From the NCBI RefSeq assembly GCF_002844375.1, contig NZ_CP024199.1:1500001-1564000 (forward strand): a DNA stretch of 64,000 nucleotides. Reading direction: 5' to 3'. The notes beneath the pieces were generated by a model. The model was given only the letters and a program-made list of their open reading frames with translations. It had not been told where the DNA came from and made no database searches. The position numbers were made by a program, and so were the translations under genes. This DNA comes from Thalassospira marina. GTDB lineage: Bacteria; Pseudomonadota; Alphaproteobacteria; Rhodospirillales; Thalassospiraceae. Positions 15,811 through 24,131 of this stretch are shown here, piece by piece; within the stretch, counting starts at the first letter, position 1; each line of letters begins with the position of its first letter.

Positions 15811-17793
15811 TTAAACCAGTTCCTTGGCCGTTTTGACCAGAGCGTCGGCGGTGATGCCGAAATGTTCGTAAAGTTCCGGTGCCGGAGCCGAAGCACCGAA
15901 GCCGTGCAGGCCGATCACCTTGCCATTGTCGCCAACGTATTTTTCCCAGCCAAAGACCGAGAGGGCTTCGATTGCGATGCGCGGTGCGGAGCCCAGAACG
16001 CTTTTGCGGTATTCCGGCGACTGTGCGTCAAACAGTTCCCAGCAGGGCAGGGAAACGACAGCAGCGGAAATGCCTTCGGCTTTCAGTTTCGCCTGGGCAT
16101 CAACGGCAATTTCAACTTCCGAACCGGTCGCGATCAGGGTGACCTGGGTTTCGCCTTCGGCTTCGGAAATGATGTAACCGCCGCGTGCGACAAGGTTGTC
16201 TTCGCGGTATTCGGTGCGCAGAACCGGCAAATTCTGACGGCTGAGTGCCAGAACGGTCGGGCCGCTGTCATGGGTGATGGCCATTGCCCATGCTTCGGCG
16301 GTTTCAACCGCATCGGCCGGGCGGATCATCAGGACGTTCGGCATGGCGCGCAGGGATGCGACATGTTCGACCGGCTGGTGGGTCGGGCCATCTTCGCCAA
16401 GACCGATGGAATCGTGGGTCATGACATAAACGACACGCTGGTTCATCAGTGCGGACAGGCGGATCGCCGGGCGGCAATAATCGGTGAAGACCAGGAAGGT
16501 GCCGCCGTAAGGCATAACACCGCCATGCAGTGCCAGACCGTTCATGGCAGCGGCCATGCCGTGTTCACGGATACCGTAATAGATGTAACGGCCGTCATAA
16601 CCGCTCTGGACCGAGATCGGTTCCTGAACGGCGGTTTTGGTGTTGTTGGAACCGGTCAGGTCGGCAGAGCCGCCGATCATTTCCGGGATCGCCTGGGTCA
16701 GAACTTCAAGAACGTTCTGCGAGGATTTACGGGTCGCGATCTTCGGCTGTTCTTCGGTAATCTGCTTTTTGTAGGTGTTGAAGGCATCAACCCAGTTTTC
16801 TGGCAGCTTACCTTCGATGCGGCGTTCAAATTCGGCGCGGACATCGGCATCCTGGGCGTCAAAGCGTGCGCCCCAAGCCGAGAATTCTTCGGCGCCACGG
16901 GCACCAGCGGCGCGCCATGCATCAAGAACATCCTGCGGGACATCGAACGGCTCGTAGGACCAGCCCAGCTTTTCGCGGGCACCGGCCAGTTCCTTTGCGC
17001 CCAGCGGCGAACCGTGGGTTGCCGAGGTGCCACCCTTGGTCGGCGCGCCAAAACCGATAACGGTTTTGCAAGCGATCAGCGACGGGGTGCCGGTGGTTTT
17101 TGCCTTGGCAATGGCGGCTTCGATGGCATCTGCATCGTGGCCGTCAATCTGCTGAACATCCCAGCCAGCAGCTTCAAAGCGTTTTTTGTGGTCTTCCGAG
17201 GTCGAAAGCGAGGTCGGACCATCGATCGAGATGCCGTTATCGTCAAACAGCACGATCAGCTTGGAAAGCTGCATGTGGCCAGCCATGGAAATGGCTTCCT
17301 GCGAGATGCCTTCCATCAGGCAGCCATCGCCAGCGACGACATAGGTATAGTGATCAACCAGATCGTTGTTGAAAGCCGCATTCATGATGCGCTCGCCAAG
17401 GGCGAAACCAACCGAGGTGGCAATACCCTGGCCCAGCGGGCCGGTGGTGGTTTCAATGCCTGCACCATGGCCGAATTCCGGGTGGCCGGCAGTGCGGGCG
17501 CCAAGCTGGCGGAAATTTTTGATCTGGTCGAGATCAAAGTCTTCATAGCCGGTAAGATACAGCAGCGAATAAAGCAGCATCGATCCATGGCCGGCGGACA
17601 GAATAAAACGGTCGCGGTCGGGCCAGTTCGGGTGTTTCGGATCGAATTTCAGAAACTTGGTAAAGAGAACAGTCGCGACATCGGCCATGCCCATCGGCAT
17701 GCCCGGATGGCCGGAGTTGGCTTTTTCCACGGCGTCGGCGGAAAGAAAGCGAATGGCGTTTGCCATGCGGCTATGTTCTACTGGTTTCGTCAT
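15811..17793 (-). CDS. tkt: Transketolase
   Basis: A 660-residue thiamine-pyrophosphate enzyme of the pentose phosphate pathway that transfers two-carbon units between sugar phosphates. The N-terminal domain has SADAVEKANSGHPGMPMG and the cofactor-binding GDGCLMEG; the middle domain has THDSIGLGEDGPTHQPVEH. The length is normal. The gene is divergent from the DUF4164-zapA unit. It has its own terminator, so it is transcribed apart from gap although the two are adjacent and on the same strand. Confidence 0.97.
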   Translation of the reverse strand: MTKPVEHSRMANAIRFLSADAVEKANSGHPGMPMGMADVATVLFTKFLKFDPKHPNWPDRDRFILSAGHGSMLLYSLLYLTGYEDFDLDQIKNFRQLGARTAGHPEFGHGAGIETTTGPLGQGIATSVGFALGERIMNAAFNNDLVDHYTYVVAGDGCLMEGISQEAISMAGHMQLSKLIVLFDDNGISIDGPTSLSTSEDHKKRFEAAGWDVQQIDGHDADAIEAAIAKAKTTGTPSLIACKTVIGFGAPTKGGTSATHGSPLGAKELAGAREKLGWSYEPFDVPQDVLDAWRAAGARGAEEFSAWGARFDAQDADVRAEFERRIEGKLPENWVDAFNTYKKQITEEQPKIATRKSSQNVLEVLTQAIPEMIGGSADLTGSNNTKTAVQEPISVQSGYDGRYIYYGIREHGMAAAMNGLALHGGVMPYGGTFLVFTDYCRPAIRLSALMNQRVVYVMTHDSIGLGEDGPTHQPVEHVASLRAMPNVLMIRPADAVETAEAWAMAITHDSGPTVLALSRQNLPVLRTEYREDNLVARGGYIISEAEGETQVTLIATGSEVEIAVDAQAKLKAEGISAAVVSLPCWELFDAQSPEYRKSVLGSAPRIAIEALSVFGWEKYVGDNGKVIGLHGFGASAPAPELYEHFGITADALVKTAKELV

Positions 17794-17929
17794 TGAATGC
17801 GCTTCCTGGGGGTTCGCTATCTGGCGTTGATTACTACGGCTTAAAAAAGCAAAGAAGTCGGGCGGAACATGCCCCCGCTATCCTGATACGTCAACCGATT
17901 CTGTCGAAAAACTGACCGGATTGCTTAGA

Positions 17930-17956
17930 TTGCGGTTAATCCTTAGATGCTACAAT
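17930..17956 (+). promoter_or_regulatory. Weak candidate promoter for the DUF4164-zapA unit
   Basis: TTGCGG and TACAAT are separated by 15 bases, shorter than the usual 17. They lie about 105 bases before the DUF4164 start in the tkt/DUF4164 divergent region. This is a suggestion only. Confidence 0.25.
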
Positions 17957-18060
17957 CGTACCTGGATCGGTTTTGATCAGGCGGTATTGCGGAACAGTTG
18001 ACGCCCTGCTTTGTCACAACCTATCTTGTGAACGGATTATGAAGGATCAGGAAGGACGAT

Positions 18061-18348
18061 ATGTCACGTCTGCAAAATGCTGGTGAACGTCTTGAAAATG
18101 CCCTTGCCGCGCTTGAAGCGGCGGTGGAGTCGCGATTGGCCCGCTCGGAGGCGGCCATTCAGTCCGGCGTTAGCGAAAATGCCGCAGCACAGGCCCGTTC
18201 CGAGGAAATGCGCGCCCAGCTTGATGCCCTAAAGCACGATTATGATGTGCTGGCAGAAGCCACAGAAACCGTTTCCCAGCGCCTTGATGGTGCCGTTGGC
18301 CAGCTTCGGCTGGTCCTGAGTGACGAAACAGAACAGAAGCAGGCATAA
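18061..18348 (+). CDS. DUF4164 family coiled-coil protein
   Basis: A 95-residue protein that is almost entirely helical and rich in Ala, Glu, Arg and Leu, with heptad-like spacing (LENALAALEAAVESRLA, later LDALKHDYDVLAEATETV). It matches the layout of DUF4164, short coiled-coil proteins of alphaproteobacteria commonly encoded just before zapA. The stop is 5 bases before the zapA start, so the two are co-expressed. A role in cell division is inferred only from this neighbour. Confidence 0.75.
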   Translation: MSRLQNAGERLENALAALEAAVESRLARSEAAIQSGVSENAAAQARSEEMRAQLDALKHDYDVLAEATETVSQRLDGAVGQLRLVLSDETEQKQA

Positions 18349-18352
18349 TTTC

Positions 18353-18691
18353 ATGGCACAGGTATCAGTCCGTATTAATGGTCGCAGCTATGATGTTGCC
18401 TGCGAGGATGGCCAGGAGGAACGCCTGACCCAGTTGGCAGGTTATGTTGATGAACGTGTTGGCGAAATTGCCAGCATGGTTGGCCAGATTGGTGAACAGC
18501 GCCTGCTGGTGATGACCAGCCTTTTGATCGCCGATGAATTAAGCGATGCCCATGAAAAGCTGTCATCGGCCCGGCAGGTCAGTTTGCCCGAAGGGGCGGT
18601 TGGCCCGAACGAGGCCGATCGGATGGCGCAAAGCATGGAAAATCTTGCTGGTCGTATCGAGGCTATTGCACAAAGGCTTTCGGCTGACTAA
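18353..18691 (+). CDS. zapA: Cell division protein ZapA
   Basis: A 112-residue protein. The N-terminal globular part has VSVRINGRSYDVACEDGQEE and RLTQLAGYVDERV, and the C-terminal helix would form the dimer and tetramer coiled coil. ZapA bundles FtsZ protofilaments at the division site. The ATG at 18353 lies 5 bases after the upstream stop. In related genomes zapA is followed by the 6S RNA gene, and a fitting RNA is seen here. Confidence 0.9.
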   Translation: MAQVSVRINGRSYDVACEDGQEERLTQLAGYVDERVGEIASMVGQIGEQRLLVMTSLLIADELSDAHEKLSSARQVSLPEGAVGPNEADRMAQSMENLAGRIEAIAQRLSAD

Positions 18692-18749
18692 GCTCGCATC
18701 GGATGCCGCCTGCGATGCGCCCCAAGGGGCGATCAAGGGTGGGTCCGTC

Positions 18750-18937
18750 AAAGGGGGCTGCCCTGTGCGTCAGGCTCGCTAATTCCCGGGGCCGATGCTC
18801 ATTTCTCTAGGGAGCTGTCCCTGGCGGGACCGTGGTCTCGTTATACGGCGCCCACCTGCACCTGCAGGTCACGAGGAATTACCATATAGCCAACGGCAGT
18901 GGTGGCTCCCGCTTTCCTTTACTGGAAAGCGGGACTT
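18750..18937 (+). ncRNA. ssrS: Probable 6S RNA
   Basis: The position directly after zapA is the conserved site of 6S RNA in many bacteria. The sequence can form a long rod: GGGGGC (18753-18758) pairs with GCTCCC (18905-18910), and TGCC (18759-18762) with GGCA (18895-18898). CCCGGGGCCGATGCT on the 5' side resembles the E. coli segment CCCCTGAGCCGATATTT beside the central bubble, and TATAGCC-x-ACGGCAGTGGTGGC on the 3' side resembles its partner. 6S RNA mimics an open promoter and binds the housekeeping RNA polymerase. The exact ends are not defined, and the fold was done by eye. Confidence 0.6.
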
Positions 18938-18945
18938 TGCTTTTA
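18908..18945 (+). terminator. Hairpin terminating the probable 6S RNA
   Basis: CCCGCTTTCC and GGAAAGCGGG form a perfect 10-bp stem around a 6-base loop, followed by a modest T-rich tail (ACTTTGCTTTT). Its 5' arm overlaps the 3' end of the closing stem of the proposed 6S RNA. Confidence 0.7.
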
Positions 18946-19049
18946 GCAGTACATGATATGCTGTTGTTTCGGGGGGATGACCTGCCCCGTGGGGTGGTAG
19001 GTATCGTCGCGTTTGGTCATGCGGCAAACAGACAGTAACGGAATTTGTA

Positions 19050-19865
19050 ATGCGGCTTTTACATTTGGGCGATGTTTTGGGGCAATCCGGGCGCAAGGCT
19101 GCGCTGGAGGCGCTGCCGATGTTGCGTGATCGCCTGAAGGTCGATGTGGCGGTGGTGAATGTTGAAAATTCCGCACATGGTTTTGGTGTAACCGCAAAAA
19201 TTTGCCGCGAATTTTACAATGCCGGTGCCGATGTGCTGACAACGGGCAATCATGTTTGGGACCAGCGCGAAATCATCGCCTATATCGACGAAGACAAAAC
19301 GCTGCTGCGTCCCTGGAATTTCCCCGATGGTACGCCAGGGCAGGGCGATTGCGTTTTTACCGCCAAGTCGGGCAAGAAAGTGGCCGTCATTAACATGATG
19401 GGCCGTTTGTTCATGGACCCGCTTTCCTGCCCGTTCCAGGGGGCAAACAAGCTTTTTGGCAAATACCGGCTGGGCAAAAATGTTGATGCCCTTCTGATCG
19501 ATTTTCACGCTGAAACCACGTCGGAAAAAATGGCGTTCGGGCATCATTGTGATGGACGCGCGTCGCTGGTGCTGGGTACGCATACCCACGTGCCAACCGC
19601 CGATGCGCAGATCCTGCCTGGTGGAACAGCCTATCAGACCGATGTTGGCATGTGCGGCGATTTTAATTCCGTGATTGGCATGAAGCATGAAAGCTCGGTT
19701 GCCAAATTCCTGACGAAGATGCCATCAGGCCGGCTGGAACCGGCAGAAGGCCCGGCAACGGTTTGTGGCGTTTATGTTGAAACCGATGATGCCACCGGCC
19801 TTGCCAAGCGCATCGAGCCGGTTCGCATTGGCGGGCGGCTGCGCGGAAGCTGGCCCAGCGCCTGA
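19050..19865 (+). CDS. TIGR00282 family metallophosphoesterase (YmdB-like)
   Basis: A 271-residue protein. Dinuclear metal-site motifs are seen in order: LGDVLGQSGR near the start, VVNVENSAHG near 35, TTGNHVWDQREI near 70, DFHAETTSEKMAFGHHCDGRAS (His and Glu ligands) near 150-170 and GTHTHVPTAD near 176. YmdB-type enzymes are 2',3'-cyclic-nucleotide phosphodiesterases. In relatives this gene usually sits between the 5-formyltetrahydrofolate cyclo-ligase gene and yebC; here neither is adjacent. A strong terminator follows. Confidence 0.88.
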   Translation: MRLLHLGDVLGQSGRKAALEALPMLRDRLKVDVAVVNVENSAHGFGVTAKICREFYNAGADVLTTGNHVWDQREIIAYIDEDKTLLRPWNFPDGTPGQGDCVFTAKSGKKVAVINMMGRLFMDPLSCPFQGANKLFGKYRLGKNVDALLIDFHAETTSEKMAFGHHCDGRASLVLGTHTHVPTADAQILPGGTAYQTDVGMCGDFNSVIGMKHESSVAKFLTKMPSGRLEPAEGPATVCGVYVETDDATGLAKRIEPVRIGGRLRGSWPSA

Positions 19866-19919
19866 TTTGCAGGCGTGTGCCGCCTGATGTTCCATAACCC
19901 GGTAACGGGTAAAAAGATA

Positions 19920-19955
19920 ACGGGCCGATGCAATGTTGCATCGGCCCGTTTCCTT
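19920..19955 (+). terminator. Strong intrinsic terminator
   Basis: ACGGGCCGATGCAA and TTGCATCGGCCCGT form a perfect 14-bp stem with only two bases between the arms, followed by TTCCTT. It lies 55 bases after the TIGR00282 gene stop. Confidence 0.85.
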
Positions 19956-20083
19956 GCCGTTTTCAGCCATGCCGATATCGCGGGGTCGGGGGGGGAAGAC
20001 TTCGATATCGGCACGGTTGTTTTCCGGTATGAAAGGAACATAACGCAAACCGTCGTGGGGGTAATAGCCCAGTCCTCTATAAA

Positions 20084-20159
20084 GATTGCACGATCCTGCA
20101 AATGCTTAAAATCGGTCTGTTGTTTCATGCAATCAGTCACTATGTGTCGATTGCACGAT
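20084..20159. promoter_or_regulatory. Direct repeats upstream of the AraC-type gene
   Basis: GATTGCACGAT occurs twice on the same strand, at 20084-20094 and 20149-20159, 65 bases apart (start to start). They lie in the 250-base gap before the AraC-type gene. AraC-type proteins often bind direct repeats, so an autoregulatory site is possible. Confidence 0.4.
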
Positions 20160-20212
20160 AGCAGCCATTTGGCGATGATTTTTGGCATCTGGACGGATAA
20201 GAGGCAAAAGTG

Positions 20213-21130
20213 ATGACTGCTGGCTTGGATAAATTTGCACGGTTGATTGAACAATATTGCCCCAGCACCGGGCGATGTGACACCGACATTCCCGGCGTGG
20301 TTCTTTTGCGCGCGGACAAGCCGATGGAGCCGGTCAATGTGGTGTATCAACCATCGGTGTGTATTCTTGCCAGTGGTGAAAAAACGGCAATGATGGGCGA
20401 AAGCGTTTATGTCTATCGCCCCGGCCAGTATCTGACGGTGTCGCTTGATGTGCCGGTATTGGGCGAAGTTACCGTTGCCACACCTGAAAAACCCTATCTG
20501 TGCCTGCGGCTGGATTTGAATACAAAGGTCATGGCGGACATTTTGATGGAAGCCCGCGAAAACAACGTGGTGCCATCGGGCCGCCAGCCGGGACCGGCAC
20601 TTCAGGTTAGTGATGCCGGGCCGGAACTGATTGATGCATCGGTACGGATGCTGGAATTGCTGGCAACGCCGCGTGATATACCCATTCTGGCCCCATTGAT
20701 TGAACGGGAAATTCTTTACCGGTTGTTGAATGGCCCGCAAAGCGTGCGTTTGCAGCAGCTTGCAATGGCAGACAGCAAACTGAACCAGGTTTCCCGCGCC
20801 ATTGAATGGATCAAAAAGCATTTCCGCGAACCCTTTAGCGTCGAGGTGCTGGCCCGCGAAGCCAATATGAGCGCATCTGCCTTACATCAGCATTTCAAAG
20901 CCATTACATCGATGAGCCCGCTGCAATATCAAAAACAGTTACGTCTGCAGGAAGCACGTTCGCTGATTATGGTTAATGCGATGGATGCCGCGAGTGCCGG
21001 TTATCATGTGGGTTATGACAGCCCGTCGCAGTTCTCACGCGAATATCGCCGCATGTTTGGCGCACCACCCAGACGCGATGTCGAGCAATTGCGACTCTCG
21101 TCCTCGGCCGGGATGGTGGAGGTGGCTTGA
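20213..21130 (+). CDS. AraC-family transcriptional regulator
   Basis: A 305-residue regulator. Residues about 20-180 form an AraC_N-type (PF06719-like) cupin domain with VVYQPSVCILASGEKTAMMG and YLTVSLDVPVLGEV. Residues about 195-295 hold two helix-turn-helix units, with REPFSVEVLAREANMSAS then GYDSPSQFSREYRRMFGAPP. The ATG at 20213 is preceded by GAGG at 8 bases. The effector and targets are unknown; the nearest downstream gene is the Nramp transporter, 323 bases away, which could be a target. Confidence 0.9.
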   Translation: MTAGLDKFARLIEQYCPSTGRCDTDIPGVVLLRADKPMEPVNVVYQPSVCILASGEKTAMMGESVYVYRPGQYLTVSLDVPVLGEVTVATPEKPYLCLRLDLNTKVMADILMEARENNVVPSGRQPGPALQVSDAGPELIDASVRMLELLATPRDIPILAPLIEREILYRLLNGPQSVRLQQLAMADSKLNQVSRAIEWIKKHFREPFSVEVLAREANMSASALHQHFKAITSMSPLQYQKQLRLQEARSLIMVNAMDAASAGYHVGYDSPSQFSREYRRMFGAPPRRDVEQLRLSSSAGMVEVA

Positions 21131-21453
21131 ACGCCAGCCTGTGACATCATAACCGATTTCGTGACGGACCTTTGGGCCGCCATCTGCGTTTGATTGCAGG
21201 TGGCGGTTTTTGCCAAAATCCAGCGTTAATGCGGGTTTTGGCGCGCTGCCTGGAAAGGCATATCTGCTTCGCGGTGGGATCACGGCAAAGAAAGCCGCTT
21301 CTATTAAATTTAGCCTTGACTAACTTTTAAAGTCCGCACAACAATTAGGGACAAATGCAAATCTGCCTGCGCACCGCTATGGGCGGATCGCGGCGATATG
21401 CAAAACTGGAATTATTATAAATACAGGTGGGCATCCACCGGCGGAGATGGCAG
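21131..21453. other. Intergenic region before the Nramp gene
   Basis: About 320 bases without a gene. It contains TTGACT at 21316 followed 19 bases later by ACAATT, a weak promoter candidate, and AATGCAAATCTGC at about 21354, faintly like a manganese-regulator (Mur) half site. I see no riboswitch fold that I can defend. Confidence 0.4.
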
Positions 21454-22806
21454 ATGGCCGATACGGGTGAAATGAAACGCAAACCGGGTGACTGGCGCGA
21501 TGAGGCGGAGCAGCCTTCGCTTGTTGAGGTGTTCCGGTCGATTGCCGTGTCCCCGGATGCGGGATTTTTCCGTAAATTTCTGACATTTGCCGGGCCGGGT
21601 TATCTGGTTGCGGTTGGCTATATGGACCCGGGCAACTGGGCAACGTCGCTGGCTGGTGGTTCGCAGTTTGGCTATGCGCTGTTATGTGTGGCGCTGCTGT
21701 CCAATATTATGGCGGTGATTTTGCAATCACTGTGTGCGCGCCTTGCCATTGCCACCGGGCGCGACCTTGCCCAGGCCTGCCGCGATGCGTTTCCCGCCTG
21801 GATGTCCTGGCCGTTATGGGCACTGGCCGAACTGGCAATTTGCGCTACCGACCTTGCCGAAGTGATCGGCACGGCCATTGCGTTAAACCTGTTATTCAAT
21901 ATTCCGTTGGAACTGGGCGTGCTGATTACGGCGGCCGACGTGCTGGTTATTTTGTGGCTGCAAAGCCGTGGTTTTCGCTGGGTCGAAGGTTTTATCATTG
22001 CCCTGCTGGGCGTGATTTCGATCTGTTTTGCCGTGCAAATTGCCATGGCCGACCCGGACTGGTACGGCGTGATTACCGGTTTCGCCCCGACCACCGATGT
22101 TTTGCGTAACCAGCATATGCTGTATCTGGCGCTGGGCATTATTGGTGCAACCGTGATGCCCCATAACCTTTATTTGCATTCGGGCATTGTCCAGACGCGC
22201 GATTACGAACGCACCCTTAAGGGCAAACGCGAAGCCCTGCGGTTTGCCACACTTGATTCAACCGTTGCGCTGACATTTGCGCTGGTGATCAATGCGTCGA
22301 TCCTGATTTTGGCGGCGGCAACGTTCCATGTTTCCGGGCAGACCAGTGTGGATGATATCGGCGTAGCGCATGAATTGCTGGCACCGTTGCTGGGTGCGTC
22401 GATTGCGCCGATCCTGTTTGGTATTGCGTTATTATGCTGCGGCCTTAGTTCGACTGTGACGGCCACAATGGCCGGGCAGATCGTGATGGAAGGCTTCATC
22501 AAAATGACGATCCCTTCCTGGTTGCGACGCCTGATTACACGTGTGGTGGCGATTATACCGGCCATTGCCGTGACGGTTATTTACGGGCAGGCGGAAACGG
22601 CAAAGCTTTTGATCCTTTCGCAGGTGGTGCTTAGCTTCCAGTTGCCCTTTGCCGTGGTGCCGCTGGTGATGTTCACTGCGTCGCGTGAAAAGATGAAGGA
22701 ACTATGCGCCCCGCGCTGGCTGACATTCGTTTCGGCGATTATCGCGCTGATCATTATCGCGCTGAATGTCAAACTGCTTTACGACATTTCGGTTGGTGCC
22801 ATTTAA
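21454..22806 (+). CDS. mntH: Nramp family divalent metal transporter
   Basis: A 450-residue inner-membrane protein with about 11 hydrophobic segments. The metal-site motifs are present: DPGNWATSLAGG in helix 1 and GATVMPHNLYLHS in helix 6. The family imports Mn(II) and Fe(II) with protons. The ATG at 21454 has GGAG 7 bases upstream, preferred over an in-frame start 9 codons earlier. Its N-terminal region is about 50 residues long and polar, a little longer than in E. coli MntH. The neighbours give no clear operon. Confidence 0.92.
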   Translation: MADTGEMKRKPGDWRDEAEQPSLVEVFRSIAVSPDAGFFRKFLTFAGPGYLVAVGYMDPGNWATSLAGGSQFGYALLCVALLSNIMAVILQSLCARLAIATGRDLAQACRDAFPAWMSWPLWALAELAICATDLAEVIGTAIALNLLFNIPLELGVLITAADVLVILWLQSRGFRWVEGFIIALLGVISICFAVQIAMADPDWYGVITGFAPTTDVLRNQHMLYLALGIIGATVMPHNLYLHSGIVQTRDYERTLKGKREALRFATLDSTVALTFALVINASILILAAATFHVSGQTSVDDIGVAHELLAPLLGASIAPILFGIALLCCGLSSTVTATMAGQIVMEGFIKMTIPSWLRRLITRVVAIIPAIAVTVIYGQAETAKLLILSQVVLSFQLPFAVVPLVMFTASREKMKELCAPRWLTFVSAIIALIIIALNVKLLYDISVGAI

Positions 22807-23384
22807 CGGCGGAAACGACCTGTTAAATCGGGCTATGTAATTGCAGGGGCTGGAGAGACTTCACATCAATGTGAGGGACCTTTCCGGCCCCTTAGAACAC
22901 GTCGCGTTTAATCTGCACCATTTTGCCAGAGACAGTCTTCGGTCGCACAAGGAAAGATTCGCAGAGCGCAGCGGGGCTACGGTCAAGGACCCTGACGCAG
23001 TGGAGCGGAAGACTGTCTTGGCCCGAAGGGTTTGATTTTGGCGACATTTCGCGGCGTTACACCGTTTGACCGATGCGCCGCATCGCTCTGCACGCTGTGC
23101 CTTGCCAAACGGTTCGCCAAAATCAAACAAAATGATACAGATTAAACGCGATGTGTTCTGGCGCGTCCGGGCTTGAATGTGGGGCCGGGGCGGGATACCA
23201 ATTTTCGCCTTGGCCGCGATTTTCTTTGGATCATTAATAATTCGCAATTACGTCGCGCGCCGGGATGGTTATAGTGCCATCAGCATTTTGTCATTTATCG
23301 TTGCCATGTGCGGCTGATCATTGCGGTTGACCGGCAAAGGCAGCGATAAACGTGCCGATCGTCACCACAGCAGAAGATGTTGCC
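22807..23384. other. Long intergenic region carrying the branched palindrome
   Basis: About 580 bases between the Nramp gene and cox11. Most of it is the palindromic element at 22895-23158. The 128-codon minus-strand frame at 22861-23247 runs through that element and has no protein-like composition, so I treat it as non-coding. Confidence 0.7.
22895..23158. repeat. 264-bp imperfect palindromic element with two internal hairpins
   Basis: The outer arms 22895-22925 and 23128-23158 are 31 bases each and complementary except for a few positions; they start GAACACGTCGCGTTTAATC and end with the matching GATTAAACGCGATGTGTTC. Between them are two further inverted repeats: AGACAGTCTTC (22930-22940) with GAAGACTGTCT (23008-23018), and GTTTGATTTTGGCGA (23030-23044) with TCGCCAAAATCAAAC (23114-23128). 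The second loop contains CCGTTTG/CAAACGG and CGATGCG/CGCATCG pairs. As single-stranded nucleic acid this would form a three-way junction. It resembles a non-autonomous repeat or a structured RNA; no transposase is present. Confidence 0.75.
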
Positions 23385-24104
23385 ATGACTGACCGCCCCG
23401 AAGACCGCACCGCCAAAGGCAAACGCCGCACCCTGATTGCAATGGGCTGTGCCTTTGCTGTTATGGTGGGGTTGGTAATTTATTCCCCCACGCTGTATCG
23501 TATGTTTTGCGCCGTAACCGGTGTTGGCGGGACTGTGCGGCAAATATCGGTGCCCAATAAAACCGCCGATGGCGGGGCCGCACCCGAAGGGCAGGGCGGC
23601 AGCACCACCGATGCCGTGGCAGATGCCAGCGACATGGTCGAAGTTTATTTCGATGCCAATGTTGCCAAGGGCCTGCCGTGGGAATTTTACCCCGAAGAGC
23701 GCAAGGTAACCGCCAAGCTGGGCGAGCCGGTAAAGACCTATTACTACGCCAAAAACAATTCGGACGAGACGATTGTGGCGCGCGCCGTGTTTAACGTGAC
23801 GCCCTATAAATCGGCCCAGTATTTTTTCAAGATCGAGTGTTTCTGTTTTACCAATGAAAAGCTGGCACCGGGCGAAAGCGCGCGTATGCCCCTGGTGCTT
23901 TATATTGATGACCAGATCCACAAAGACCCGAACACGGCCGAGGTAAAGGACATTACCCTGTCTTACACATTTTACCGGCAATCGGACCTGACCGATCAGG
24001 AAATTGCCGATGCCCGCGAATTGAAGGCCGGATCGGACCAGAAAGAGGACGAATTATCCAAATCAGAAAATATCGATCTGGAAAATGATGTGCGCCGCCA
24101 CTAG
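23385..24104 (+). CDS. ctaG: Cytochrome c oxidase assembly protein CtaG/Cox11
   Basis: A 239-residue protein with one N-terminal membrane helix (LIAMGCAFAVMVGLVIYSP) and a periplasmic beta-domain. It delivers copper to the CuB site of cytochrome c oxidase subunit I. The copper-binding motif KIECFCFTNEKL is intact, and YRMFCAVTGVGGTVR follows the helix as in the family. The C-terminal tail of about 40 residues is acidic and extra. I chose the ATG at 23385; a GTG 11 codons upstream is possible. The oxidase genes ctaCDE are not in the window, so this gene is detached from its usual cluster. Confidence 0.92.
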   Translation: MTDRPEDRTAKGKRRTLIAMGCAFAVMVGLVIYSPTLYRMFCAVTGVGGTVRQISVPNKTADGGAAPEGQGGSTTDAVADASDMVEVYFDANVAKGLPWEFYPEERKVTAKLGEPVKTYYYAKNNSDETIVARAVFNVTPYKSAQYFFKIECFCFTNEKLAPGESARMPLVLYIDDQIHKDPNTAEVKDITLSYTFYRQSDLTDQEIADARELKAGSDQKEDELSKSENIDLENDVRRH

Positions 24105-24131
24105 GCCGCAATCAGGGAATAGGGGAACGCC

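Noticed and set aside
18832..19038. Plus-strand frame between zapA and the TIGR00282 gene as the missing cyclo-ligase or a small protein
   Set aside because: It is too short for a cyclo-ligase, has no matching motif and overlaps the probable 6S RNA and its terminator.
22861..23247. 128-codon minus-strand frame as a gene
   Set aside because: It runs through both arms of the branched palindrome, has no ribosome binding site and has a composition that follows the repeat rather than a protein.
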